A program made the position numbers and the translations under genes. From Chinchilla lanigera (Eukaryota; Chordata; Mammalia; Rodentia; Chinchillidae), in assembly GCF_000276665.1 (NCBI RefSeq), contig NW_004955402.1, positions 3,592,802 to 3,656,801 of the forward strand: a stretch of DNA of 64,000 nucleotides. Direction: 5' to 3'. Each line of letters begins with the position of its first letter. Position 1 is the stretch's first letter. Positions 48,453 through 60,824 of the stretch are shown here, in pieces. The notes beneath the pieces were generated by a model. That model was not told the origin of the DNA, ran no database searches, and was given only the letters and a program-made list of their open reading frames with translations.

Positions 48453-51129
48453 AAAACAGTAAAGTTGTTATTTGAGTTATTAAATTTGTTCTTAATAAAA
48501 ATTTAAATATGGGTTTCTGTTAAGTTATCACCTATAGAAGACAGAGATCTATGTCTTATCAGACTAGATTCCTGAGAAGGGAACTGAATCTGCTCACTCT
48601 AAAAAGCTAAGAGGTGTTTGTTTTCTATTTTTCCCTCACTCATGATACCTATTATAGATACTTTATTATTATCACTTTTATTAAGTAGATAACTATTGTT
48701 TCACAACAACCTGTAATCTTATTGAATCGAACGTTCAAAATTTTTGACATCTGCTGAAATTCTGTCTTCCTAAAATCAAGTACTAAATAAATATCGATCT
48801 TGAGCTGATTTGGAGATTTCTCAATGGGTCTTTGGAAAAATCTCAAAAGGTTTTCGTTTTTTCAAAGAGTCCAGTTAAAAGTAATAATTAGGTATACAGT
48901 ATTTGCTGCGCTGACTTGCATGAGAAGCTTTATCAAGTTAGAAGTTTAACTCCCCGTCTCTTATACGTGAGTGGGCTAATGTTAATGTAAATATTTCTGG
49001 AATTTCACAGAATTTCTAGAAATCTCCCAACATCTTTGCAGTCCTTTGAGTCCTCATGATGCTTGGGCTGATAGTAAACAACTGTATCACATTTTCTTAA
49101 TCCCAGTTATTACTGAAAATATTGTACATCAATGAAACAAATTTCCTCGTCATGCTGCATTAATTTGATAACAAACTCTCAGCAGATCTTTACGGTCATT
49201 TCAAGCCCTTCATCATTCACAGACGTACTGTATTACAAGCGCGTGTTCCTTGAAATTCATGCAATTGGTTCCAATACAGAGATCTTCATCTCCAAAACAG
49301 GGCTGGGAGAGGGGTGCTTTGCCAGCCCTCTGGCACTGATGATTCTGCCATCCTATCACTACACCGAGTGAGGATTTCCAGACTCCCGTTGGGAAGCCAC
49401 TGTGACCGTGAAACTACCCAGCCAAGGACCAGCAGAGCCAGAGTTAATTAAATGAGATCGAATAAGAATGGTCATCGTTCCGATGGCTCTTTTGTTTAGA
49501 ACAGTGCTGCTTAATTAATGTTTTATTTCCAGGGTTCAAGGAAACTTTTGCTCTTTTTTCTCTTAAGTTGATTATAAATCATAACTGCTTAGGTACAATT
49601 ATAGTTTTAGAAAGAGAAGTAAAACGTCTCAATTACTCCCTGCTAAGACTTGCACATTTCTAAGTAGCAATACTATTGAGCATTCTCATTTTGCACGGCA
49701 ATAGAATTATAGCGATGTGCCATGTGTAGCAGGACATAATGGAGGCACTGCTTATACTGTCACGGTTTTGAGCAGAATGTCACACCCAAGAAGGACATGT
49801 GTAGAGCCCACTGTGGCCAACTGCAAGGAACAAGGTCAGTGGTCACAAAGCCCGCTTGTAAAGCTGAGCCCAACAGGTGAACATTACAGGGGAAGGAGGA
49901 AGGTCGCCTCCTGGCAGGCTCAAGGGTGTCAGCATGTCTGGGGACCTCAAAAAGAAAGGAAATCGCCGCGCTGACAGGTGCTGCAGGTTCAGGGTGGTGA
50001 TGAATTCCTGGTTTGGGCTCCTAAATTAAACCAAGTTTTTAATCATCCAATCTGAGATTCCTTAAGTTTCTAAAAAGCACATTTAAAAGGTCTGTGTGAT
50101 CCATTATCATCCTCACAGTGTTTATAAAACTGATTTGCCAAATTTAATGAAATGATTTATTTTATAAACAAGAGTAGTATCACGTTGATATCTTGGATCA
50201 GAAATGCAGTGACTATGGAGACGAACTTGGGTGGAAAACCACAGCCCACTATTGAGGGCGACCAGATTCCAGTGTCGTTAATCATCTTGGAGCCATTTTT
50301 CTCCTCCTCCTAGTCTGGGTGTGGCTGTCCTGTGCACTTTGTCAGCAATTAGTATCTGTAAGCCCAAGAGGAAGACTTGGCTTGCCTGCAAAGGATTCAT
50401 CGCCGCACCACTGGGGGCCACCAGAAAGCTCCCCGGGACACCTGCTTGCTTCACGTCCTCGTGGGAACTGACCACGGCTGAGACACGCCCCGAGCAGACC
50501 GCCAGTAGAAGCACTGTTTGGACACAGTAACAAAAACCAGAGCAGGACATGAGCCCCTGCGCTCGGGAACCGTGAGCCTGCACTGTCCTTCAGCACTTGC
50601 TCTTTTCGGCTTCCTGTTCTATTTCAAATCCTTCTCTCTTCACGATGTCACACCTTGCAGCGTTTGGCTCTCCATCTCCTCACAATAGCAACCTAAATCC
50701 AGCTAATTGTTTTTATTGTTTCATGAAACCCCTGGAAAATAGCAATACTATTGCTATAGTATGAAACTACTCCGCTAAGTAGTTTCCTGCTAATTGAGAG
50801 GCTACAGATATAGAGTGTCCATTCCCATCAGACTCAGAGAATCCACAGAACCATCGACTTTCACAAGTGGAGCCATAAAGCCACTGCTGCCTTGTTAGAT
50901 TTAGTACGACAAATGAGGTTTCTGGTTGTGTAGCAATTTCACCATTCCTGGGAGCTCCCACCTAACACCTGCGAAACCAATTTTGCTTTGTTCTGCCCTG
51001 TCTGGTTTGGGGTTTTTGCAAGGGGAACAATATAATACATGACACATATTTTATAAGATTATTTATAATAGTCACCCAAAGAATCAAGAGAGTGCAAGAA
51101 ATCTGTCCATGCACTAAAGACGAAAGAAT

Positions 51130-51253
51130 CCAGTTGAGGGCTTGGATCTCATCGTAATGTCTGCATGAGTCCAGCTGAAGACCTAGAGCCCATAACAATG
51201 CCCACCACGAGTCCAACTAGAGGCCTAGAGCCCACGACAGTATCTCATGCAGG
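51130..51253 (-). repeat. Three imperfect 41-42 bp tandem units
   Basis: Units start CCAGTTGAGGGCTTGGATCT (51130), CCAGCTGAAGACCTAGAGCC (51171) and CCAACTAGAGGCCTAGAGCC (51213). Units 2 and 3 are the closer pair. They form part of a larger unclassified region reaching about 52080. Confidence 0.85.
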
Positions 51254-52090
51254 CCTGTTTCATGGATCTCCACTGGGAAGGCCCAAACGTCAGTGGTGGA
51301 AGCTAGAAAGTCTGTGCCAGGGGGATGAAGGATCTGTACTAGCAGGCTGAGGGATCTGCACTGGAGCCAGGAAAAACCAGAGCTCCGCCAAAAGGTGCTA
51401 CAGTCATCCTCAGCAACAGTGAGGTCCTGAGCTCCTCCAATGATGAGGAAAGCTGAGTCCCCATCAGGGAGGCCAATGTGACAAGCTTTTCCAGGAGACT
51501 GGCAGTGCACCATCTTCCCTTCCGGAGCCAGGATGCAAGGCTCAAAGTGAGGACCAAAGCTCCCCCAAAGTGAACCGAAGGCATTCTCGATGATAACGAG
51601 GTCCACACCCTGGGCTTGGCACGCTGCCCCTCTCTCTCCGCCCTCTCCTAACTGTCTCCTGGGCTTGGGGCCTGCTCTGGTCTCCAAGCAGGTCTCTGTA
51701 TGGAGCTGGGTCTCCAGCATGAGGTGCCTGTGTGTGTAGTCTTCCGTTCCAACACCCTGCTGCTAGGGCTCGGGCATGGTTTGAGGGTGTCCTCCAGGCT
51801 TCCTCTGCCAGAAGCTTGGACTCCAAGGTGGCAGTGAGGTCCTTGGCCTTCAAAAGGATTAAGGCCATTCTTGAGTTCTCAACAAAGTAGCTATAGGAGT
51901 GAGCTTGGCCCTGAATTGCTCCTGAGTTCTCAACAAAGTAGCTATAGGAGTGAGTTTGGCCCTGAATTGCTCCTGGCTTCCTGTTTAGATGTGATAGCCT
52001 CCCCCCACCTGCATTCCACCATGATGCCTTTGAATTCTCACAGTGAGGCCACCTGGCCTTGAGACTTCCGCCTCCCACCCGTGAGCTGAA
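51254..52090 (-). repeat. Unclassified GC-rich region, possible dispersed repeat
   Basis: On the minus strand this region keeps reading frames open in two overlapping frames (51542-52078, 178 codons, and 51217-51720, 167 codons), but neither has a domain I recognise. Phrases around GGAGCTTTGG and GGAGCTCTGG recur about 180 bases apart with similar neighbours, so part of it may be an old tandem or LTR-type repeat. No TG...CA ends or primer site could be fixed. Confidence 0.35.
51872..51973 (-). repeat. Two-copy 51-bp tandem duplication
   Basis: 51872-51922 and 51923-51973 differ at a single base (GAGCTTGG versus GAGTTTGG). The near identity points to a recent duplication. Confidence 0.95.
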
Positions 52091-52109
52091 TATAACTCTT
52101 CTCTATGTG

Positions 52110-52240
52110 GCTACTGCACCTCCGGTGCCCTGCCTTGAACTCTCTAGCAAGCTCATGTTGGCCTTGCACTTACAGCAATCCTCCTCCCTCAGTCTCCCGA
52201 GTGCTGGGATTACAAGTGTGAAGCACCACGTCTGGATAGA
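52110..52240 (-). mobile_element. B1 SINE, antisense
   Basis: CAATCCTCCTCCCTCAGTCT then CCCGAGTGCTGGGATTACAA then GCACCACGTCTGGA is a clear antisense B1. Confidence 0.8.
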
Positions 52241-54972
52241 GATCGAAAATAACCTCCTAAACAACTCATCTATACTTTCATTTACAGATTCCTCCCTTCA
52301 ATAGGATTAATGTGTCCAGAGATAGTCAAGATAGTTTATACTGTTTCAATTCTTCTCCCTAACACTTGTAATTTATAAGAGAAGTATCTTTCACATTTAG
52401 AAAGTATTTTAATAAGAAACATTAAAATAGAATTTATTTCTAGGATGCAGTCTTTGACATGTATAGGCACTTCCGCACCCTTTGTTTTATTTCTGGCTGT
52501 CCCAGCAGGTGTGGTGGTGATGGTGCTACTGGAAGCCACTAAGCAGGGGCCACAGACCATGCTTAACATTCTAAAATGTGCATGACAGCCTCTCCAGCGC
52601 AGAATGACCAGCCCCAGAGGGCAGTAGAGCAACTGGTATCCATGGTGGTCTCCAGGTTTCCTGGACTTTGCCCAACTATGCAACACCTGGGTTTCCTCCC
52701 ACTGCACCTACCATCGCCAAGGGAAAAGTTTGCAGTTAAATCCTCATGTATACAGGACCTTTTGGTTGTCCTTACATTTTCATACACTGGATCACTAACA
52801 AAAATACACAGTCTGAAAGACTTTTGAGACAACTGTTTTCCATAAAGCCTCCACCAATGTCCATTTCTGACACCAGGGTACTAACAAGTTCTTCTTGCCA
52901 GTGCTTTAAAAGCACTACTTGCTTCTGACATCTCCTGCGTAACTAGTAAGACACACACACGCTGCTCTATTGGCTACCATCAATAAAAGTAAAATATGTG
53001 CATGTCAGGCTTTTCACTGGTTGGCTAACATCTGCTCATCCATGGCACGCCCAGGTGTGGAAGTCCACACTCAGCCATGGATGACTGAAGCAGAGAGGAT
53101 ACAGGAGACCTCATTCACCACCAAAATCTACTAGTGCTATCTGTCACCAGGGTACGATTTTTACTATGAGGGCCAAAGATATGACTGGATAATATCTGGT
53201 CTTTCTTTGTTTACTGTCATCGTGAATAAACATGTCTTCAGAATGAAAGGTGCCACTTCTCTTTTAGAACTGCCTGAGCCCTGATGTGTCTTCCTCAAGG
53301 CCTGCTCGTGCTTGTCATTTGTACACTGAGTTTAAAGATCTAAAGGATTTATGCTTCTGCATATTTGGGGAGAGCTCTTCCCTGGAGCTTAATGACTACT
53401 TTAGACTAGGAAATAGGCTCCTCTGGGAAAGAGAGTGCCAGAAAAAAAAACCTGGCTAAGATAGCAAAGGCACGCCTCAAATGGAGAGCAGCTGAAGCTA
53501 GACAACACTAGCAAGGGGAAAAACTTTCATAAGCAAATTATGCATTTCAAGTGAAAGATAACTGGCCTTAATGGAAGACATTAACTCATCGTCCAGAGGG
53601 AATAAGACAAAGAGACCTGGGAATTTGATTTCTCTGACCAGTTTTTTCCAAGAACTTGAAAGCTAAACTTTCTGCTAATAGCATCCGTAAGTTTTTTCAA
53701 TAAACATCAAAGCTTATATAATTTTCCAAAGTCTTAAGATGCCTGCATCCTGCCTGGATGCTTACAGCTGTAAATCCCAGAACCATTAGCTGACAGTAGT
53801 TGAAGCAGTTTAATCACACTATTTTATGATTTGGGTTTTAGCACATTTAAGTTCAGATATCACTACTTGAGTCTTTCACTACCTCCTAATCCATGCAAAA
53901 AAGTTCCTACACCTAAGCCTTAGCAGAACTTTTTTTATTTGTAAAATGGTTTTTAAAAAGTGCCTATTTAATAAGGGTGGCATAAAGATTAAATAAAAAG
54001 AGGCAGGCGAAGCTTTCTGTGTGCCTGGTTTTAGCCCTCAAAAGACAGTCTTCCCTGTTTAAAATAACTGACCTATCACCAGGAGCTGGAAAAGAGCCCA
54101 AGAAAAGGAGCTTCACAGCCAGGAAAGTTTAGAGCCCATGCTGAGTTAGAAGCGCCAACCCTTGCCAAACTACTTTAATTGTAACTCCAGGTAGAGCACC
54201 TTTAGAATGAGAAGTTCCAATCTATCTCATTTTCAGAAAGGAACGTTCTTTCTCTCCCCAAATTTATAGGCCCATTTGTCTCCTGGATACCTTTTCACAA
54301 TGCTGCGCCAGCTTCCTCCCCAAACCTGCAGGAGTTCTACATACTAAATATCTTCCATGAATAGCAAACAGGTTTTGGCACAGCTCTTCCATTCTTGCAT
54401 CTCTGCCAAGTTCTGTTGCTTTTAACAAAGAAAGAAGTTTTGGGGTATTAATTGATCTCAAATCACCCTTTGATCCCAAAGCCAAGGATTATTATTGACC
54501 AAGATGCAAATTATTCTGTAGACGCTTCCATTATTATTGATTCTTCAAAGCCAGCATGGAGATACCAGAGACAAAATCAGAAAAGAGTAATTTGCAAGAT
54601 CAAAGTATAAACTGAAGGGAAGAAGAGAAAAGTATGTCCTTACCCCTTTCTATTTTGATTTACACTTTAATGTAACAGCACAGGTTGAAATGAACTGGAA
54701 GCATGCCCACCTCCAGGAACAAACAGGTAGTGTTTCTCTCTATCTGTGTAACATCTATTAATCATCACAGGCGGGAAGCCAATTGCTACCCAAAGGAGAG
54801 TCCAGTACTGCCCCACTCAGACACTGAAGAACAAAGGACTTTGCATTTTTAAAATTTTAACATGGACACGCCTTTAATTCTCCCATCTAAGAAATCAATC
54901 AGTATAGCTACTTAGATTTACTATTTCTAGTGGGTCTGTCAAGGTATAGCATCTAAAGACAACAATAAATAT

Positions 54973-55035
54973 TGGGTTGGGAGTATAGGTCAGTGGCAGA
55001 GGATATGCACAAGGTTTCATCTCCACCAGCTAAAA
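54973..55035 (+). mobile_element. ID SINE-like fragment ending in a CAG repeat
   Basis: GGTTGGGAGTATAGGTCAGT resembles the 5' end of ID. The 3' half is degraded and runs into seven CAG units at 55036-55056. Confidence 0.5.
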
Positions 55036-55056
55036 CAGCAGCAGCAGCAGCAGCAG
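55036..55056 (+). repeat. (CAG)7 microsatellite
   Basis: Seven perfect CAG units, probably grown from the tail of the preceding ID-like fragment. Confidence 0.9.
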
Positions 55057-55369
55057 CGTTAAGTATCCCTCATCAGAAATGGCTGGAACCAAAGTATTTT
55101 TGTGTTTCAATTTTTTTCAGAATTTGGAAAATTCTGAAAAAATGAGAACTCTTGGAGACGGGTCCCAAAACTAAACATGAAAATCATTTATGTTTTCTAC
55201 ACAAACAGCCTGAGGTGACTTTTGGCAATGATTTTAGTGTGCCTACTGAACATGGTCTCAAGTCAGGGGTGAGATTCCTACTTGTGTGACCAGGTTGGAA
55301 ACTACAAAGTTTTGGATTTGGGGATATTTCAAATTTTAAATTTCCACACTGGGGATGGTCTACTTGTAG

Positions 55370-55605
55370 GAATCATAATAAACAGCTAATATTTACCACC
55401 TCTTAAAATGTGCTAAGTAAGCATGGTTCTAAGTCCCTTATGTTCCTTAACCCCTCCAATCCTAGAATTTAGCCCCTGTGAAGAACTTATTATTATTACT
55501 ATTATTATTATTATTACTGTCTCCACCATACATATGAGGTTAAACATCTCAAAAGCCCCAGAAACTCTTGTGATTGAAGCAGGGAACTTTGATCTTAACG
55601 TGTTT
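55370..55605 (+). mobile_element. MIR SINE with an (ATT)n expansion inside
   Basis: ACAGCTAATATTTACCACCT, CTAAGTCCCTTATGTTCC and CATATGAGGTTAAACATCTC follow MIR order. The stretch 55483-55517 (ATT repeated) sits where MIR normally has a short ATTATT. Confidence 0.65.
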
Positions 55606-56377
55606 TCAGGCCAAAATTATTTTTATATACCTGAAAGAAGAAATGTTAATGTCATAATTAGGCACTAAAATAAGTAACTTTGAGAAGTGGAGTGTACTTT
55701 GGAGAAGTATGATTTTCCGTTGGAGAAAGCTTCAAGTTCAGTCCCTACATCTCTGTAAGGAAATATTAATTCTGAGCACTCCATCACCTTTGAGACACAC
55801 GGGTTCTGTCTTTATTCAACAAAACTTAACTCCAAAAAGAATTCTTACATGGGATTTGTCACTGCTGTTCGTATCTTATTTGAACTTTCAGTAATCTTCA
55901 TGAAGTCTAAATCTGGAAATATGTAAACAATGTTTGGCTGTGCAAAAAATTAATTTTGCTTGAAAAATAAGAATAATTTTGATCCTAGGATGCAAGTTGT
56001 AAGTTTATAATTTCTTAAATGTTTAAGGAAACTGCTGACTTACTTCATATTCTTGAAGCAGTAATACAGAATCGTTTTGCATTTTTGTTTTTAATTTATT
56101 CAATATATACAGCATATGGGTTTATAATAACTTTATATTTTTGTCATTACATTATTATGTTTTTCAACTGGCAGCAGAATAATAGAGATTCTGAATAATT
56201 CTTAGACTTCAGAATTCAAAGACTGATATATGCAAATAGTGAGTCAAGGACATCTGTTATTTCCACTTCTAATTAACATTGAACTGGAGGTTGTAGCCAT
56301 GGCAATTCAGAAAGAAAACAAAAGGCACCCTGACTGGAAAAACAGAAATCTTAATGCTCAGAGATGTCATGATTTTA

Positions 56378-56572
56378 GGCCAGGTATGGTGGTGCACACC
56401 TGTAACCCAGCAATCTCGGAGGCTGAGCCAAGGTGATCTCAAGTTCAATCCGGCCAAGACAACTTAGCGACTTAATGAGCCCTTATTTCAAAGTTAAAAA
56501 AAAAAAGGAATGGGGATCTAGCTCAGTGCAAAAGTCCAGGGTTCAGTCTACAGTACTGAGAGAAAAAAAATT
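56378..56572 (+). mobile_element. B1-ID dimeric SINE
   Basis: B1 half: GCCAGGTATGGTGGTGCACA, TCTCGGAGGCTGAGCCAAGG, GACAACTTAGCGACTTAATG. It is followed by an A-run and an ID half (GGAATGGGGATCTAGCTCAG) and an A-rich tail. The CAACTTAGCGA stretch resembles squirrel-type B1-dID elements (from memory). Confidence 0.82.
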
Positions 56573-56649
56573 TATGACTTCCTATAGAAAAGAATTTTGA
56601 AAAAGAATTCCAGAAAAAAAGAGCCAGTAAATAAGTACAAGAGGATCTC

Positions 56650-57500
56650 ACAGGATGAGATCCATTTACAAAAATAATTTGGCTTTCCATACACTAACAA
56701 TGAACAATCTAAAAAATGAAATTAAAAAAACAAGCTCAATCATAATCACTACAACTTTCCCAGCTGATGTAATCTGCTGGGAACCCACGGGCTGGCCCTG
56801 ATTCATGTGGACAAACAAGGGACACAAACAGTCCCAGCAATACTGAATGAACAAGTGCAAGGCCAAAGGAGCCACAGACCCTCATTTCAAAGGTTACTAC
56901 AAAGCGTTAGGAACCAAAACTGGGGCACTAAATGGCAGAAGGGCAGACATACAAATCCACAGAATAGAAAGCAAGGGGCCGGAAAGCAACCCTCATACTT
57001 TCGGGCAGCCAGTCAATTGGGAGAAGAACCGTCTGTGGACAAATGGTGCTAGAATAACTGAATCTCCATATGCAAAAGGAATGAAAGTACGCCTGTCCCT
57101 AAACCACAGAGAAACAGCAACTTGAGAGCCCTCACAGACCTGTGGGTAAGAGCAGAAACTTCTTGGAAGCGCTCTATGTGTCCACTGCCAGATGGATAGA
57201 TAAGGAAAATGTGCCTGCAGTACAGTACTACTCCGCCCTAAAGAAGGATACACTGGGTCATTTGTAGGAAAATGGATGAGGCCATATTGCCTGAGACCAT
57301 AATGTTAAGTGAGGTGAATCAGACACACAGGCTTAAATATTGCTTGCTTTCTCTTATATGGGAAACCCAAAGTATAAACAAAAGGAAAACTAGGAGACAG
57401 GTGATAGGAGGTAGGGAGATAGATCTTTCTCACATGGGAATGGGATCAGGAGATGGAGTGGGCAGGGCAGCAGCGGGGATGAAGAAGGATCCCGGTAACA
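56650..57500 (+). mobile_element. L1 ORF2 and 3' end, internally deleted
   Basis: CACAGAATAGAAAGCAAGGG, GACAAATGGTGCTAGAATAA and CTCCATATGCAAAAGG mark ORF2. From 57165, TGTGTCCACTGCCAGATGGA and AAGTGAGGTGAATCAGACAC mark the ORF2 end, with the purine-rich 3' UTR to about 57480. Part of ORF2 is missing around 57125, so the element is internally deleted. Confidence 0.8.
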
Positions 57501-57559
57501 CGGATGACAAAAGCAAACACAGAAAACGGGGCTTCATCAGCATCCAACACTGTAAAGGG

Positions 57560-58350
57560 TGCAAGGCAAAGCGTGCCACCAAGAATATGAAAGCAGCTAC
57601 CAGCCGGCGGGAAACGTTTTCCAACCGTGTGTCTGACAAGGGGTTGGTGCTCAGATTTAAAAGAAGTTACAACTGAATAATAAACAAGACAAATACTTCA
57701 TTGAAAATAGGGAGTGAGTGTAAACGGATGTTTCTCCCAGGGAGAGGGGCAAAGGACCAATAAGCACAGGGGAAGATGCTGAGGAACTGGAACCACAGAG
57801 ATTCAACTTCCAAGACACGACGAGAGCAAAGACCTCAGCACTGCCAAGAACAGGGTGAGCGAACCCTTCCCCGCGGCTCTCCGAGTGGACATGTGCAGCC
57901 CCTTGGAAAAATAGTCTCACAGTTCCTCAAGCTGCTAAGCAGTGTTACCAGGTGACCCAACAGCGCCACTCCTAAGCCTGCACTCATGAGAACTGAAGGC
58001 AAAGGGCCACACGAAACCTGACAGAGATGTTCAAAGCAGCGTTCTCGATGGCAGGAAGGTGGGGACGACCTGAATTCCCACCAGCGGATGACCGTGAGAT
58101 CAAATGTGGCGCGCTATGTCCACACAGCGACCGTCGCTTGGCTGCAGGCAGGCGTGAAGTACCGAGACACGAACGCTGAGTGAAAGAAGCCAGACACACA
58201 AGAAGCCACATTTAAGTGAAATGCACAGAGCGAGTCCACTCACAGAGGCGGAGAGAAGAGTAACGGTGGGCCGGGGCTGGACGTGAGCAAGGTCTGTTTC
58301 AGGGCGAAGGGATGCAAATGTTTTAAAGTTGACTGCTCAAGTATTCACAC
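57560..58350 (+). mobile_element. Older L1M ORF2 to 3' UTR fragment
   Basis: TCTGACAAGGGGTTGGTGCT, AGGGGCAAAGGACCAATAAG, GTGACCCAACAGCGCCACTC and GTGAAAGAAGCCAGACACAC run in L1M order. Its start directly follows the 3' end of the 56.65 kb element, so two L1s are stacked here. Confidence 0.75.
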
Positions 58351-60199
58351 AACTCTGTGAGCACAAGACCAACCACGGATTTGTACCTACACGGGTAACC
58401 CGCTGATACGTGAATTCTGCATCCATAACCCATATTCTGTGTGGACTATAATATGTGAGGAAATGCATCAGCACCAGAGTAATCTCAGAAACACCCACAC
58501 ATGTGCAGCGCACAACGTATTTAAGAACAGGGGGTGACCTCAGAAAGCTGAGAAAATGCTTCCTCAGTTTCTCCTACCAGAACCAAATCCAAAACGTACC
58601 TGTAGAGTGCAGACCAAATGCAAGAATTGTCTCTGTTTATTAGAAGCGGTTTTAAGGCAGAGAGCCGCTGATGCGGCACAGCCAACTCCACATTTCAGGC
58701 TGATCCTGCATTTTACTGTCACTATATTAAAATCGATTTTATGAGCAACTGCATACTAGTTTGAAAACAGCTACTATTAAAAAAATGTTGTAATGCCTTC
58801 TCATAAACCTATACGAATCTGAACATGAGCCTTTATTGTGAACTACATGAGACTCAACAACCCTGCATCCATTTGGGAAGCTCAGCCTCGGATATGAAAT
58901 ATTTATGTCTCTCTGGGATCTAAATTTAACGAGTGTCAAAACTTCACAAATAATTGATTATTATTTAGAAATCTGATAGGGTATCTTGTAACCTACTACC
59001 TGTAAAGCTTTCCATCTGAACATCAAATTAATGTCTTAATCCTTAAAAATCTTTATTTGTATGCTTTCCTCATAAAACTTACGAGATTTAGGAAAAAATA
59101 ACTGCAGAAGGGCTATCATCAAAACCATTTAAAGCTCACAGTTCAGGGCGCCGCCATAGCATACATCACCTGGATACAGAGACTGCTCTGCAATCTGTGC
59201 CTGCTAAGAGCAGCTCTTGCAAAGCCAATTAGGTATTAGCAGAGGTATTCTCCGAAGGAGGCCCATAAACACTGTTCTATGGCCCTGGGAAGCTAGCTCC
59301 GCAGGAAGACAGAAAAGCACGGCAGACACATTTCCACAATGCACCGAGAGAAGGGTTAGCATTAGATCTTTATGTCCTAATTTCAGCACAAAGCCAGACA
59401 TCCACTAGAATGGCAGGGGCTGCGCCTCAGGACGCCCTCCCTGGGCGACAGGTAAGTGGGAGCAGAAAGGAACCCAGAATACAGATGTGGGTGCAGCCAC
59501 ACACCTGTGCCCCTAGAGCCCAGGACATCCATCTTGCAGGGAGGCTGTTTTTCTACCTCCTCCTGCATGGTGGATCAGAGGCCAGGGACCTCCATCTGTG
59601 CTAGAAGACCCTGAGGCACTTTTTCAAGCCCAAAGCCATTACTCTGAGAATCTGGCCAAGCTCCAACTCAGGTAATTACACTCTGCTTCCTAAATTTGTC
59701 CTGTTGTTTCAATTAGGTACAACACTGTTCGTTTTCTTGCCTTTGCAGGAAGAAAAAAGAGAAGACATTCTTGATCTCCGCAGTCTTACGGACACTACAG
59801 AGCAGGCAATGTGACGTGCCACGAGTTACTCTGTCTGAGCGCTGAAGTCCGAGGCGGCTGCTGTAGGTTAAGCTGCCCATGCGGTGATTTTCAGAGCTGG
59901 GATGTAGACATCAGAGACAGCGACCCCCGGATGGGACGGGACAGCTGTGTCACAGTGCCCCTTGGGTGACAACCGCACAGGCCTGCTCTGTCACCAAAAC
60001 AGGGAGCCATTAAATGATCTATTCAAACTGGTGGGATAAAAAGGAGCGCAGAAATTTCTGTGAGCGTTTATATTTTTAATTCTGTAGCTATAACCGTTCT
60101 TTCATGATTTGGGTCGGGCTGTCTGCAGAAGCCCAATGTAGGAACTAGCCAGTTTCTCTTGATGCCAGGGATTCTAAAAATAAAGCAGGCTGCCGTCGC

Positions 60200-60540
60200 T
60201 CCCATGGCCAAAAATTTAAAGCCTGACAATATCAATTTTGGGCAAGGATACAGGGGAAATAAAACTTCCATGCACTGCTGGTAAGGATATAAAACGGTGT
60301 GGGCACTTTCCCTAGCACTTTGGCAGCATCTAATAAAACTGAAAGTACGTCTCGCTCCACCCTGCACCACCGCCTGAACAAACCCCGCTGAGGCGCGGGC
60401 ACACCACACCAGGCTACGCAGGCAGGGCACTAATTGTTTATAGAAGAATAAAATGTAGCGTATTTCTATGATGGCATACCATGGGTTGACCTGACCTAAA
60501 AGATGTATTACTAAGTGGTAGGGAAAAAAATGAGAGAGCT
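60200..60540 (+). mobile_element. L1M ORF2 fragment
   Basis: GGGCAAGGATACAGGGGAAA, TTCCATGCACTGCTGGTAAG and TTTGGCAGCATCTAATAAAA are typical of L1 ORF2 3' parts. The rest is GC-rich and diverged. Confidence 0.6.
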
Positions 60541-60549
60541 TGGCACATC

Positions 60550-60824
60550 TTATGTGTGAGTTCCACATCCGTGGATTCAACCAGCTATGGATCAAAAATA
60601 TTTGAAAAACACAAAGTGCTCCTGCCCTGAATGTGTGCATTCACTGCCCCTTCCCACTCCCAGCTGTTCACAGCACCGACAACGCCACACAAGTCATCTG
60701 GAGAGGGCACGGCGAGTACAGAGGATGTACGCCGGCTCCGTGCAAACACCAGGCCGTGCTGTAGGAGTGCAAGCAGACTTTGGGACCTGGAACCAATCCT
60801 CCCAGGTTACCAAGGGATGGCTAT
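60550..60824 (-). mobile_element. MER2-like DNA transposon fragment, antisense
   Basis: The stretch CATCCGTGGATTCAACCAGC followed by TATGGATCAAAAATATTTG (about 60567-60603) and, at the other end, GGAACCAATCCTCCC then CCAAGGGATGGCTATG (60789-60824) match the two ends of MER2 in antisense. The centre is shortened. It directly follows an L1 fragment, so one inserted beside or into the other. Confidence 0.65.

Noticed and set aside
50278..50596. Overlapping minus-strand frames that might be a signal-peptide gene
   Set aside because: A hydrophobic stretch is present, but two frames are open at once in GC-rich DNA and no downstream exon or poly(A) signal is visible.
54264..54485. 73-codon minus-strand frame (ELCQNLFAIHGRYLVC) as a transposase fossil
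   Set aside because: I could not match it to any transposase or gene motif, and there are no terminal repeats around it.
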